Source: an uncultured Desulfuromonadales bacterium
Lineage (GTDB): Bacteria; Desulfobacterota; Desulfuromonadia; Desulfuromonadales; Geopsychrobacteraceae
Direction of reading: 5' to 3'
NCBI GenBank assembly: GCA_945787295.1
Contig: CALZHQ010000031.1
Coordinates: 1 to 40,267 of the forward strand
DNA length: 40,267 nucleotides
Of the stretch, positions 31,647 through 39,647 are shown piece by piece. Positions within the stretch are counted from its first letter, which is position 1, and each line of letters begins with the position of its first letter. The notes under the pieces are model-generated. The model had not been told where the DNA came from. It did no database searches and saw only the letters and a list, made by a program, of their open reading frames with translations. A program made the position numbers and the translations under genes.

Positions 31647-32477
31647 ATGCTCGGTTTCGGCAAAAAAAAAGAAAACAAGGCCCCGGACGGTTTCGAAGTC
31701 CCCAGCTTTCCCACCACCGTACTCAACCTGCTGACCAAGTTGCGTGATCCTGATATTTCGACCGACCAGTTGGCCCATGACCTGGAAGTCGATCCCGGCC
31801 TGCATGTTCGCGTGCTAAAAACGGTTAATTCCGCCGCCTTCGGCCTGTCACACAAGGTGAGTAATATCACCCACGCGGTCAACCTGCTCGGGCGCGGACG
31901 TCTCGAATCACTGGTGCTCTCGGTCGCCAGCAGGGACAACCTGTCGAAAAACAACCAGGCCCCCTGGCTGAACATGAGCCAGTTCTGGGCCACCGCGGCC
32001 CGCCGGGCGGCAATTGCCCGCAGTCTTGCGGCGGAACTGCATCCGCACCTGCAGAGCGATGTTTTTACCATCGGCCTGCTGGGGGACATGGGGGTGCCGA
32101 TCCTGGCCAACCGGGAAGGCGACCGCTACCGGGATATCTACCTGAACTGGCAGGAAGAGGATGGGTATGATTTGATCGAACAGGAGAAGTGCCACTGCGG
32201 CATCGATCATGCCACTCTCGGCTCGCAAATGGCAAAGTTCTGGGGCTTCCCCGATTCCCTGAGCGTGGCGATTGGCCATCATCACCAGCAGGATGCAGAC
32301 GATCTGCCCGTCTCAGTAAAGATTGCGGCTCTGGTCAAAGGTCCGAGTAACACCGATGACAACAAACTTATTGCTGAAAAGGCGGAGCAGCTGTTCGGTA
32401 TCGATTCCAAATTGACCCTCGACTTGATAGACAATGCTTTGCAGGAAAGCCAGGAACTGGCCGCGGCCTTGAGTTAA
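31647..32477 (+). CDS. HDOD-domain signalling protein
   Basis: This is a 276-residue cytoplasmic protein built around an HDOD domain (about 15-215). It opens PSFPTTVLNLLTKLRDPDIS and continues VDPGLHVRVLKTVNSAAFGL and THAVNLLGRGRLESLVLSVA, the usual family succession. The histidine-rich patch IGHHHQQD lies near the C-terminus. HDOD proteins lack the catalytic residues of HD phosphodiesterases and act in two-component and c-di-GMP signalling. No output domain is fused. The ATG is 12 bases after the channel stop with CAGGATT as a modest ribosome site. It is followed by a separate promoter and a diguanylate cyclase. Confidence 0.9.
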   Translation: MLGFGKKKENKAPDGFEVPSFPTTVLNLLTKLRDPDISTDQLAHDLEVDPGLHVRVLKTVNSAAFGLSHKVSNITHAVNLLGRGRLESLVLSVASRDNLSKNNQAPWLNMSQFWATAARRAAIARSLAAELHPHLQSDVFTIGLLGDMGVPILANREGDRYRDIYLNWQEEDGYDLIEQEKCHCGIDHATLGSQMAKFWGFPDSLSVAIGHHHQQDADDLPVSVKIAALVKGPSNTDDNKLIAEKAEQLFGIDSKLTLDLIDNALQESQELAAALS

Positions 32478-32529
32478 TATCGGACCGCAACGCTGCGGGA
32501 CCAACATTTATTTACCAGAATGGAAAATC

Positions 32530-32558
32530 GAGACATCCTGCGAGGTTCCGTGTATAAT
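32530..32558 (+). promoter_or_regulatory. Sigma-70-type promoter for the diguanylate cyclase
   Basis: GAGACA (32530-32535), 17 bases, perfect TATAAT (32553-32558). The start would be near 32565, about 43 bases before the ATG. Confidence 0.5.
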
Positions 32559-32607
32559 CCGCCAGACGCTTCCCTGAACTGAAACCTCTGAGCCAGGCAC
32601 AGGAACG

Positions 32608-33342
32608 ATGACTGCTGACTCAAAATCCACTCCTGAAGAATCATCCCATATGCAGCCGCAATGCCCCGCCGGCAAAGGTGAATGTTATCTCATCGATGAA
32701 GTTGTCGAGCTGCGCCAGTCGCTGGCCGAGCTTTCTGAACTGGTGCGAAAAGATACCCTGACCGGCCTGGCCAATTACCGCTATTTCAGCAAAGCGCTGG
32801 AACAGGAGCTGGAGCGGACCCAGCGCAGTGGTCAACCGACCACCCTGATCATGCTCGATATCGACCATTTCAAGAAGGTCAACGATCAGTGGGGGCACGA
32901 GGTCGGCAATCAGGCGCTGATCCACATCGCCAAACTGATGCAGCAAACGATGCGCAAGCTCGATATTCCCTGTCGTTATGGTGGCGAGGAATTCGCTATT
33001 ATTCTGCCGAACACCGACCTGTCGGCCAGTATTCCGGTGGCCGACAGACTCCGTCTGGCAATTGCCGAATCACCATTGCAAGTTGGCAAGGAGCAACTCC
33101 AGCTGACCGCCAGCTTTGGAATTGACACCTTTCGGTTTGATGAACAAGCAAGTCCAGAAGAGCTGGTGCAACGCGCTGACCATTACCTCTACCAAGCCAA
33201 GCAGGAAGGCCGAAACCGGGTCCGGCATGCCAGCCTGCCGCCGGTCGACCTGGTCAGCCGTGACGAAAGAGCCGCTCTGTCCAACCTGTTCGGCAGCGGC
33301 GCTGGCAAGAGGAGGAAAAAGAATCAAGGAGACCAGGATTGA
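32608..33342 (+). CDS. Diguanylate cyclase (GGDEF domain)
   Basis: This is a 244-residue cytoplasmic enzyme making the second messenger c-di-GMP. A short N-terminal segment with two cysteines (C19, C26) and a helix (about 28-46) lead into a complete GGDEF domain. Landmarks are DTLTGLANYRYF, LDIDHFKKVNDQWGHEVGN and the active site RYGGEEF, with GGEEF at 125-129. The inhibitory site RxxD is present (RKLD, 116-119), five residues before the active site, so product feedback is likely. No sensor domain is fused, so input probably comes by protein contact. CACAGGAACG precedes the ATG. Its stop overlaps the TTG start of the second DUF4019 gene. Confidence 0.93.
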   Translation: MTADSKSTPEESSHMQPQCPAGKGECYLIDEVVELRQSLAELSELVRKDTLTGLANYRYFSKALEQELERTQRSGQPTTLIMLDIDHFKKVNDQWGHEVGNQALIHIAKLMQQTMRKLDIPCRYGGEEFAIILPNTDLSASIPVADRLRLAIAESPLQVGKEQLQLTASFGIDTFRFDEQASPEELVQRADHYLYQAKQEGRNRVRHASLPPVDLVSRDERAALSNLFGSGAGKRRKKNQGDQD

Positions 33343-33767
33343 AGCAGTCGTTAGCGGTCTTCATTCTGTTCAGCTGCTTGCTGTGCAGCCTCCTTTTCAG
33401 CAGCGACTGCCAGGCAGGGCAGCCTCCGGAAACAAAACTGGCCATGCTGGCAGCGCTCGATTTTCTCGAACTATGTGATCAGCAGGACTATGCGGCCGCC
33501 TGGGAACAAACCTCTCAGCTGTTTCGCGAGCAGACCGATTCAGAAGACTGGCAACAGCAGATCAACCATTTGCGCAGTCAATATGGTTCGTTCCAGCAAC
33601 GCATACTGCAATACTCTAAACCGATTGATGAAACACAACGTTCGGGACAACAGATGCTGTTGATTCTGTTCCGTTCCCGGTTTGCGCAAAAGACGGCTGC
33701 CGAAGTGCTGACCATGGTCGAAGAGGATCCACAGCATTGGCGGGTCGCCGGTTACTCAATCGAATAA
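33339..33767 (+). CDS. DUF4019 protein, copy 2
   Basis: This is a 142-residue exported protein with a signal sequence (about 1-25, with cysteines before Cys-Gln-Ala-Gly) and a DUF4019 domain. AALDFLELCDQQDYAAAWEQ opens it and HWRVAGYSIE closes it. It is paralogous to copy 1 at 28709: both have 'A...FL...D...YA..W', a central QDW or EDW and a WRV.GY.I end. The TTG start at 33339 overlaps the diguanylate-cyclase stop (TTGA), and AAGGAG lies before it, so translation is coupled. The function is unknown. The link to c-di-GMP synthesis is positional only. Confidence 0.78.
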   Translation: MKQSLAVFILFSCLLCSLLFSSDCQAGQPPETKLAMLAALDFLELCDQQDYAAAWEQTSQLFREQTDSEDWQQQINHLRSQYGSFQQRILQYSKPIDETQRSGQQMLLILFRSRFAQKTAAEVLTMVEEDPQHWRVAGYSIE

Positions 33768-33789
33768 TTCAACATTCCAGGAGCCAGCT

Positions 33790-34746
33790 ATGCACATCGT
33801 CGTCCTTGATGGCCATACTCTGAACCCCGGCGATCTCGACTGGTCGGTCTTGAAAGAGCTCGGAACCTACAGCGTTCATCCCCGCACCACCCCGGATGGG
33901 CTGCTGGAGCGGGCTGCCGATGCCGAAATCCTGCTCACCAACAAGGTGGTGCTGAATGCCGAGACCATTGCCGCGCTGCCGAAACTGAAATATATCGGCG
34001 TGCTGGCCACCGGCTTCAATGTTGTCGACCTCGAAGCGGCGAAAAAACATGCTGTTATCGTCACCAATATCCCCGGCTACAGCTCCGCTTCGGTCTGCCA
34101 GATGGTCTTTGCCCTGCTGCTGGAGATGACCCAGCAGGTCGGTCATCATGCCGCGATGGTCAGGGCGGGTGACTGGTGCCGTTGTGAGGACTTCAGCTTT
34201 CACGATCGTCCCTTACTGGAACTGGCGGGGAAAACCTTCGGCCTTGTCGGTTACGGCCAGATCGGCCGCCAGGTCGCCGCTGTCGCCAAAGCCTTCGGCA
34301 TGCAGGTGTTGGTGAATACCGCCAATCCGGATAAGTACAAGAATGAAAAAGAGCTGAATTTTGTCGACATCGACACCCTGTTTGCAGAATCGGACGTTAT
34401 CAGCCTCAACTGCCCGCTGACCAGTGAAACCAAGCAGCTGGTCAACACGGCCCATCTGATCCGGGTTAAGCAGGACACCCTGATTATCAATACCGGTCGC
34501 GGCGACCTGGTTGATGAAGCGGCGGTCGCCGAAGCTCTGACGGACGGCTACCTGGGCGGTTTTGCTGCCGATGTTCTTTCAACCGAGCCTCCGGCCGAAG
34601 ACAATCCGCTGCTGACCGCTCCGAACTGCTTCATCACCCCGCACAATGCCTGGGCGACCAACGAGGCCAGACAGAGACTCCTCAATATCGCCCTGGACAA
34701 CATCAAGGCCTACCAGGATGGCACCCCGCAGAACCGGGTTGCCTGA
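33790..34746 (+). CDS. D-2-hydroxyacid dehydrogenase
   Basis: This is a 318-residue NAD(P)-dependent oxidoreductase of the D-isomer-specific 2-hydroxyacid dehydrogenase family, cytoplasmic. The nucleotide-binding motif GYGQIG is at 154-159 and the catalytic triad reads R237 (INTGRGDLVDE), E266 and H285 (TPHNAWAT). The N-terminal ATGFNVVD and VTNIPGYSSASV segments are closest to hydroxypyruvate/glycerate dehydrogenases, whose exact substrate cannot be fixed by eye. CAGGAGCCAGCT precedes the ATG. The stop overlaps the next ATG by one base (TGATG), so it is coupled to the cysteine-cluster protein gene. Confidence 0.9.
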   Translation: MHIVVLDGHTLNPGDLDWSVLKELGTYSVHPRTTPDGLLERAADAEILLTNKVVLNAETIAALPKLKYIGVLATGFNVVDLEAAKKHAVIVTNIPGYSSASVCQMVFALLLEMTQQVGHHAAMVRAGDWCRCEDFSFHDRPLLELAGKTFGLVGYGQIGRQVAAVAKAFGMQVLVNTANPDKYKNEKELNFVDIDTLFAESDVISLNCPLTSETKQLVNTAHLIRVKQDTLIINTGRGDLVDEAAVAEALTDGYLGGFAADVLSTEPPAEDNPLLTAPNCFITPHNAWATNEARQRLLNIALDNIKAYQDGTPQNRVA

Positions 34747-35465
34747 TGGGCTGGCAGGAACTCGTTGCTGACCTGGAGAAAAGCTGGCGGCAACTTGATC
34801 AACAGATCGAACATTTCTGCGAAGCGACCAACCAGAACCGGAGCGCAAGCTTCTGCAAAAAAGGTTGCTGCAACTGCTGCTCGCTCGCTGTCAACTGCAG
34901 TTTTCCGGAAGCGCTGGTCATCGCCAGCAAATTAACCTCTGAGCAACGTCTGGCGCTTGCCGATAAAGTTGCACTGTTGCGTAATATCAGCCTGCAGGCA
35001 GAAGACCTGAAACACTATTTACGCCTGTTCCGGCATAAAATCGGCGGCTGCCCGTTCCTCGAGCCTGACACTGGCAGCTGCAGCATCTACTCGATCCGCC
35101 CCTTCTCCTGCCGGGCACTGATTTCCACCCGCAACAGCAGCTGGTGCGCGGTCGATTTCGGCGATCTGCATCCCCAGGAAAAAGAAGCCTTCCTCAGCAG
35201 CCTCGATCCGGAAGTGGTCGCCTTTCCGACCCACTACCTAGCCGCCCCCCAGGAGCTCGGCCTGGAACTGGAAGCCTATGCCATGGTCGCCATGCGGGAA
35301 ACCTTCGGCGTCGCCTTGAGTGGCAACCTGCTATATCAGATTTGGCTGGAAACGGAACATCAACTCAGTGAAGTGATTCCCAAAGGGTTTGTGGCGACGC
35401 TGGAGTTTTTGGAAGAGAAGCAGTTGGATTTGCCGTTTTTGTTGCAGTTGCAAGGAAGTGAATGA
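34746..35465 (+). CDS. YkgJ-family cysteine-cluster protein
   Basis: This is a 239-residue cytoplasmic protein with the YkgJ/UPF0153 cysteine pattern that probably holds a metal ion or iron-sulfur cluster. CKKGCCNCCS lies near residues 37-46, and later CPFLEPDTGSCSIYSIRPFS followed by CRAL. The rest is helical and less conserved. Its ATG shares one base with the stop of the dehydrogenase gene. The family's biochemical role is unknown; some members sit beside radical-SAM or oxidoreductase genes. A long composite repeat begins 15 bases after the stop and probably ends the transcript. Confidence 0.85.
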   Translation: MGWQELVADLEKSWRQLDQQIEHFCEATNQNRSASFCKKGCCNCCSLAVNCSFPEALVIASKLTSEQRLALADKVALLRNISLQAEDLKHYLRLFRHKIGGCPFLEPDTGSCSIYSIRPFSCRALISTRNSSWCAVDFGDLHPQEKEAFLSSLDPEVVAFPTHYLAAPQELGLELEAYAMVAMRETFGVALSGNLLYQIWLETEHQLSEVIPKGFVATLEFLEEKQLDLPFLLQLQGSE

Positions 35466-35479
35466 TTTGCGTCCTCTAC

Positions 35480-35932
35480 CCCGTGTGACGTAGCCGAAGA
35501 GGAATGGAGCTTGGCAGGAATTCGAGGAAAAATGTTTGAGCGTAGCGAGTTTTTTTCCGAGCAGCCAAGCGGAATGGAACGGAGGGAACCCGCCAGGTTT
35601 TAAGGCGGGCAAGGAGGCCGGGCACCTTTTTCTGCTTACTCTTTTGTGGTGAGACAAAAGAGTAAGGCGCCGAGCGGGGGCGCAACCCCGCGATCTAGGT
35701 TATGATCCAGCGAGGATCACACAAAGTCAAAACCGGCGGGTCTCGTCCCGCCAGACGAGTTACTTTTCTGGCGCGGCCCAGAAAAGTAACCAAAAGAAGC
35801 CGCCCCAATGCCTCCGCCCGCTACGCGGGAACCTCCGCTCCACAAACAATTCGGGGCCGCTCCAATGCGCTTCGCTTAGCCTCGCGGCAAATCTCCCGAA
35901 TTGCTTGCTCCCCTCCGGCGAAGGCAAAGGGG
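35480..35932 (+). repeat. Composite hairpin-rich intergenic repeat, copy 1
   Basis: Two joined parts. Part A (35480-35692) recurs inverted at 39695-39903. It contains stems CCCGCC/GGCGGG (35589-35609), CTTACTCTTTTGT/ACAAAAGAGTAAG (13 bp, 35635-35666) and GCGGGG/CCCCGC. Part B (about 35730-35932) has GGCGGG/CCCGCC (35735-35752) and GTTACTTTTCTGG/CCAGAAAAGTAAC (13 bp, 35759-35790); its last 50 bases recur next to copy 2. No transposase is present. From memory, sequences of this kind are scattered in many proteobacterial genomes; I cannot confirm this here. Confidence 0.8.
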
Positions 35933-35950
35933 TGAGAAGATCTCTAAACA

Positions 35951-36472
35951 TCAGCTGTGCTGTCGCACATACTCAAACATTACCACCGACGACGCCACGC
36001 TCACATTCAAACTCTGCACACTGCCATACTGCGGAATACTCAATGAACGGATCGCAGCATATTCTTCCGCCTCGAAGCTACAGCCAAACTCCTCATGCCC
36101 AAGGATAAAGGCGCTCTTCTGCGGCAGTTTACAGTTGCAGAGGCTGGCATCGGCATCCGGTGACAAACGGAAGATTGTATAGCCCTGATCGCTCAACGGC
36201 TTGAAACATTCCGCAAACTCATCATGGAAAAAAGCCGGCACTTTGCGGAACGAACCTTTGGCGGGCGCAGGGTCAAAAGGGCCGATTCCGACAAGATGAA
36301 TCGCTGCTGCTCCGAAAGCTTCGGCACTGCGAAAGATTTTTGGCACGTTAAAGCCGGGCTTGAGATGATCGAGAATCAGCACGAACTGATGCTCACCCGA
36401 CTTGGCCAGGACGTTTTTCTGCCGTTCTTTCTGATAACGGAGCAACATGTTGCGAGTGCGGGTTTTGGCCAT
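35951..36472 (-). CDS. SpoU/TrmH-family RNA methyltransferase
   Basis: This is a 173-residue SPOUT-class methyltransferase that adds methyl groups to ribose in tRNA or rRNA. The three family motifs are visible: FNVPKIFRSAEAFGA (motif 1, with N42 and R48), ILGHEEFG (123-130, motif 2) and PQYGSVQSLNVSVASSVV (motif 3, from residue 147). A basic N-terminus (MAKTRTRNMLLRYQKERQ) likely contacts RNA. The ATG at 36472 has CAGGAGAGAAGC upstream and is preferred to an earlier in-frame ATG. The tRNA or rRNA target is not certain. It ends 18 bases from the composite repeat. Confidence 0.9.
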   Translation of the reverse strand: MAKTRTRNMLLRYQKERQKNVLAKSGEHQFVLILDHLKPGFNVPKIFRSAEAFGAAAIHLVGIGPFDPAPAKGSFRKVPAFFHDEFAECFKPLSDQGYTIFRLSPDADASLCNCKLPQKSAFILGHEEFGCSFEAEEYAAIRSLSIPQYGSVQSLNVSVASSVVMFEYVRQHS

Positions 36473-36542
36473 GCTTCTCTCCTGTGGAAAACAGGCGACA
36501 ACCATAACCGGTTGCACGACAGCAGGCAACAAGTGTCTGTGA

Positions 36543-37457
36543 TCAGGGCGTGGAGAGCTGTTCGATAGCTGAGGATTTACCGTCGCGATTGACGATCTGC
36601 AGGGTCAGATCCTTGTCCTGGCCGCTGTACGGGAAGCGGTAGTAGATCAGGGTATTGCAATCGACATAATTCAGGTAATCCCCCTGTCCGCGCAGCGGTG
36701 TCCCGTCGGCGCCATGCGCGACATCACGCCCCCGGATAACCCGCTGTTGCGGGGGCGCGTCGCCAAAACCGGAAGGATATTCCCGCACCACCAGGGTCGA
36801 GTGCGGGTAGAAGTTTTTCCCCTCGATGATCAGCTGGTAGGAGCCGACATAGTTGTCCCCCGCACCCAGGCTGTAGATTTTCGGGATATTATTGAAATAG
36901 AGCGAATAGGGCAAAGAGCGTTTGCCGTTCGGGTTGACCACCTGCAGACCGTAGATCCCAGCATCCAGTTGCGGCGCGGCAAAGCTGATCGACTGCTCGC
37001 TGTCGACGCTGATCGGCACCGCCGACCCGTTCAGCAGCAGGCTGGACCCCGGTTGAAAGTTACGCCCGCTGACTGTCACCTGCCGCTCTGTGAGATTTGA
37101 ACATTCGTTGATATTGGCTGGACTCAGAGAGGTGATGCTGGGTGGCGGCAGTTCGACGCGCAGGCTCAGGCTCTGGGTGGTCGTTACGACGCCATCTGTC
37201 AGCTGCAGAGAGTAATCGCCCTCTTCAAATTGAGGAACCAGAAGTTGCAACTGAGCGTTACTGAGCAACTGCGGCGTCAACTCCTGACCGCCGAGCATGA
37301 CCTTGGTGGCAGAAGAAAAACCGGCACCGAGAATCTGCACCGTTGCCCCAGTTGTGGTAGCCGCGGGACTGATCGAATACAGTTCCAAGTCTACGGCGCT
37401 GCTCAGGGTTGGCAGCAGGGCACACACAAAACAGACAAGAGCGGATCTCAACCTCAT
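36543..37457 (-). CDS. Exported protein with IPT/TIG immunoglobulin-like repeats
   Basis: This is a 304-residue protein with a signal peptide (about 1-22, ending TLSSA) and about three IPT/TIG-type beta-sandwich repeats. Each has the pattern 'I..I.P......G..v.I.G..F......v...g': LYSISPAATTTGATVQILGA, ITSLSPANINECSNLTERQV and, more loosely, PKIYSLGAGDNYVGSYQLII. It is probably periplasmic or surface-exposed and may act in adhesion or protein contact. GGAGGTGCCG marks the ATG at 37457 as the start. On the minus strand TATAAT (37493-37498) lies upstream without a clear -35. No partner gene is evident. Confidence 0.78.
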   Translation of the reverse strand: MRLRSALVCFVCALLPTLSSAVDLELYSISPAATTTGATVQILGAGFSSATKVMLGGQELTPQLLSNAQLQLLVPQFEEGDYSLQLTDGVVTTTQSLSLRVELPPPSITSLSPANINECSNLTERQVTVSGRNFQPGSSLLLNGSAVPISVDSEQSISFAAPQLDAGIYGLQVVNPNGKRSLPYSLYFNNIPKIYSLGAGDNYVGSYQLIIEGKNFYPHSTLVVREYPSGFGDAPPQQRVIRGRDVAHGADGTPLRGQGDYLNYVDCNTLIYYRFPYSGQDKDLTLQIVNRDGKSSAIEQLSTP

Positions 37458-37707
37458 CGGCACCTCCAACTCTATGTTTGACGGGTCGTTACATTATAAC
37501 CTGTGCTGAGCTTAAATGCGCGAAGCAGCGGACAAATCATTTTGCTGGAATGACCTTGTTAAAGAGGTGAATTTCGTGTGTCGGCTGGAATAAAGGCCAA
37601 AATAGAGTAGATTTTATGAAAGTTACATTGTTGAACGGGGAGGGAGCACTTTCTATGGCTGCTTTTTTGATTTTCCACTCCCGGAACTGTAACCGGCAGA
37701 GGTCGCA

Positions 37708-38331
37708 ATGAATCCATCAGCAAAATTCTGGGACCGAATTGCCGAGCGCTATGCGAAAAAACCGGTCGCAGACGAAGCCGCTTACCAGAAGAAACTGCAG
37801 GTCACCCGCGAATATTTTCATCCGGACATGGAGGTGTTGGAGATCGGCTGCGGAACCGGGTCGACAGCCATCACCCATGCACCTTATGTAAGACATATTC
37901 GCGCGATCGATAGCTCTTCAAAAATGATTGAAATCGCCCGCCGCAAAGCCGCCGCCAATCATATCGAAAATATCACCTTTGACGTCTCCAGCATCGCTGA
38001 ACTCAGCATCCCTGATCAAACCATGGATGTGGTTCTGGGGCTCAGTATTCTGCACTTAGTGGAAAACAAGGAAGAGGTCATCGCCCGGGTGCATAGGATG
38101 CTCAGGCCGGGCGGAATTTTTGTTTCCAGCACCTCCTGCATGGGCGATTCGATGAAGTTTTTCAAGATAATCGCGGCGGTGGGGAAATTCATGCGTATCA
38201 TGCCGCTGGTCAAGGTCTTTACCACAATAGAGCTGGTCGACAATTTGACCGCTGCCGGTTTTACCATCGACCACCAATGGCAGCCGGGTAAAAACAAAGC
38301 TGTGTTTATTGTGGCCAAGAAGCCTTACTGA
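37708..38331 (+). CDS. Class I SAM-dependent methyltransferase (second)
   Basis: This is a 207-residue methyltransferase of the Methyltransf_11/25 type. It begins FWDRIAERYAKKPVADEAAY, then motif I VLEIGCGTGSTAITHAP, the acidic IRAIDSSSKMIEIARRKA, motif II DVVLGLSILHLVENKEEV and post-II HRMLRPGGIFVSS. The general fold is that of UbiE-like small-molecule methyltransferases, but the substrate is unknown. GGCAGAGGTCGC stands before the ATG. It is followed after 36 bases by a thioesterase gene, probably in the same transcript. Confidence 0.87.
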   Translation: MNPSAKFWDRIAERYAKKPVADEAAYQKKLQVTREYFHPDMEVLEIGCGTGSTAITHAPYVRHIRAIDSSSKMIEIARRKAAANHIENITFDVSSIAELSIPDQTMDVVLGLSILHLVENKEEVIARVHRMLRPGGIFVSSTSCMGDSMKFFKIIAAVGKFMRIMPLVKVFTTIELVDNLTAAGFTIDHQWQPGKNKAVFIVAKKPY

Positions 38332-38367
38332 AGGCTATGGCTCACCTGGCAATAAAACCGGAGGAGT

Positions 38368-38826
38368 ATGAGTTCACAATTTGAACCACAAGATGCGGGC
38401 TATAAAGAAAAGGTTATCGAGAGTTTTCAGCGTCAGGAGGCAATGCATACGCTGAACGTATCGATCAGCGCAGTCACTCCGGGAGAAGTAATACTGGAGT
38501 TTCCCTATCAAAAACAGCTGACTCAACAACACGGCTTCATCCATGCCGGTATCGTCTCAACCGTGCTCGACAGTGCCTGCGGTTATGCGGCCTTCTCGCT
38601 GATGCCGACCGATGCCGCAGTGCTGACGATCGAATATAAGATCAATCTGCTGTCTCCGGCCAAAGGCGAGCGGTTTCGTGCGGTCGGCAAAGTCAAAAAA
38701 CCCGGCAGAAATATCACCGTGACCGAAGGTGAACTGTTCGCCAGTGCTGGAGGCAGGGAAAAACTGGTCGCGACCATGGTCGGTACAATTATGGCGGTTT
38801 ATGATCGCGCCGGGATCGAAAATTAA
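38368..38826 (+). CDS. PaaI-family hotdog-fold thioesterase
   Basis: This is a 152-residue cytoplasmic acyl-CoA thioesterase-like protein. The hotdog signature reads LTQQHGFIHAGIVSTVLDSACGYAA, with the catalytic-region HGFIHAG and an acidic residue in LDSACG. LTIEYKINLLSPAKGERFRA follows. CCGGAGGAGT lies just before the ATG. It may hydrolyse aromatic or medium-chain acyl-CoAs; the substrate is unproven. It stands between the methyltransferase and the pterin dehydratase genes on the same strand. Confidence 0.88.
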   Translation: MSSQFEPQDAGYKEKVIESFQRQEAMHTLNVSISAVTPGEVILEFPYQKQLTQQHGFIHAGIVSTVLDSACGYAAFSLMPTDAAVLTIEYKINLLSPAKGERFRAVGKVKKPGRNITVTEGELFASAGGREKLVATMVGTIMAVYDRAGIEN

Positions 38827-38922
38827 CCGTTCCGCAGCCTGATCCGCCTCTAGGATGCGCAGTTCAACCCATCAGCGGTAGAATGATGTAAGGAACATCC
38901 TCTCCAGCAAAAGGAGACCATC

Positions 38923-39267
38923 ATGAGCGAACTGCACAGACAAGGCTGCGAACCCTGCCGCAGCGGCGCCCCCTTGGCAAGCGATGCCGAAATCGATCAA
39001 TTCCTGCGACAAATCCCCGACTGGGCCATCCACGAAATCGACGGCGAGCGCCGCTTGACCCGCAGCTATAAATTCAAGAACTTCAAACAGGCGCTGGCCT
39101 TCAGCAACCGGGTCGGCGAGATCGCCGAGGCCGAACAGCACCACCCGGCCCTCCTCACCGAGTGGGGCCAGGTGACGGTCAGCTGGTGGACGCACAAAAT
39201 CGGTGGCCTGCACCGCAACGACTTTGTCATGGCGGCCAAAACCGATCAGTTGTTTGCCGAAAACTGA
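38923..39267 (+). CDS. Pterin-4a-carbinolamine dehydratase (PCD/DCoH family)
   Basis: This is a 114-residue protein of the 4a-hydroxytetrahydrobiopterin dehydratase family. The motif region [20 protein letters not shown] and [19 protein letters not shown] carries the family's (E/D)xx(H)HP and W.TH...GL signature. Members recycle the pterin cofactor of aromatic amino-acid hydroxylases; bacteria without such a hydroxylase also carry it. An N-terminal CEPC pair is unusual and could bind metal. AAAAGGAGACCATC precedes the ATG. The DUF2784 gene begins 5 bases after its stop, so they are co-translated. Confidence 0.92.
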   Translation: MSELHRQGCEPCRSGAPLASDAEIDQFLRQIPDWAIHEIDGERRLTRSYKFKNFKQALAFSNRVGEIAEAEQHHPALLTEWGQVTVSWWTHKIGGLHRNDFVMAAKTDQLFAEN

Positions 39268-39272
39268 CCATC

Positions 39273-39635
39273 ATGCTCGCCGAACTGGGCGCCGACCTGA
39301 TTGTCCTGCTCCACTTCAGCTTTATCCTCTTCGTCATCTTCGGCGGACTGCTGGTGCTGCGCTGGCGTAAGCTGATCTGGCTGCACCTGCCGGCGGTAGT
39401 TTGGGGCGCGTGGATCGAATTCAGCGGCTGGATCTGCCCCTTGACCCCGCTGGAGATCAGGTTGCGGGAAATTGCCGGGCAGGGAGCATACAACCGCAGC
39501 TTTACCGAAGAGTACATTCTGCCGCTGATCTATCCTGAAGCGTTGACCCGGGAGCTGCAGATTATGATTGGAATCGGGGTGATTCTGATTAATGTGGTGA
39601 TTTACGGAATCATCTACGTCCGACGGAAAAGGTAG
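39273..39635 (+). CDS. DUF2784 membrane protein
   Basis: This is a 120-residue membrane protein with three or four hydrophobic segments (about 5-27, 35-52 and 94-114). The DUF2784 features are DLIVLLHFSFILFVIFGGLL, IWLHLPAVVWGAWIEFSGWI and CPLTPLEIRLRE. The function is unknown. The ATG at 39273 follows the pterin dehydratase stop by 5 bases; an upstream extension of the frame overlaps that gene and is a shadow. The second repeat copy begins 12 bases after its stop. Confidence 0.85.
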   Translation: MLAELGADLIVLLHFSFILFVIFGGLLVLRWRKLIWLHLPAVVWGAWIEFSGWICPLTPLEIRLREIAGQGAYNRSFTEEYILPLIYPEALTRELQIMIGIGVILINVVIYGIIYVRRKR

Positions 39636-39647
39636 TGCTCTTTCCAT

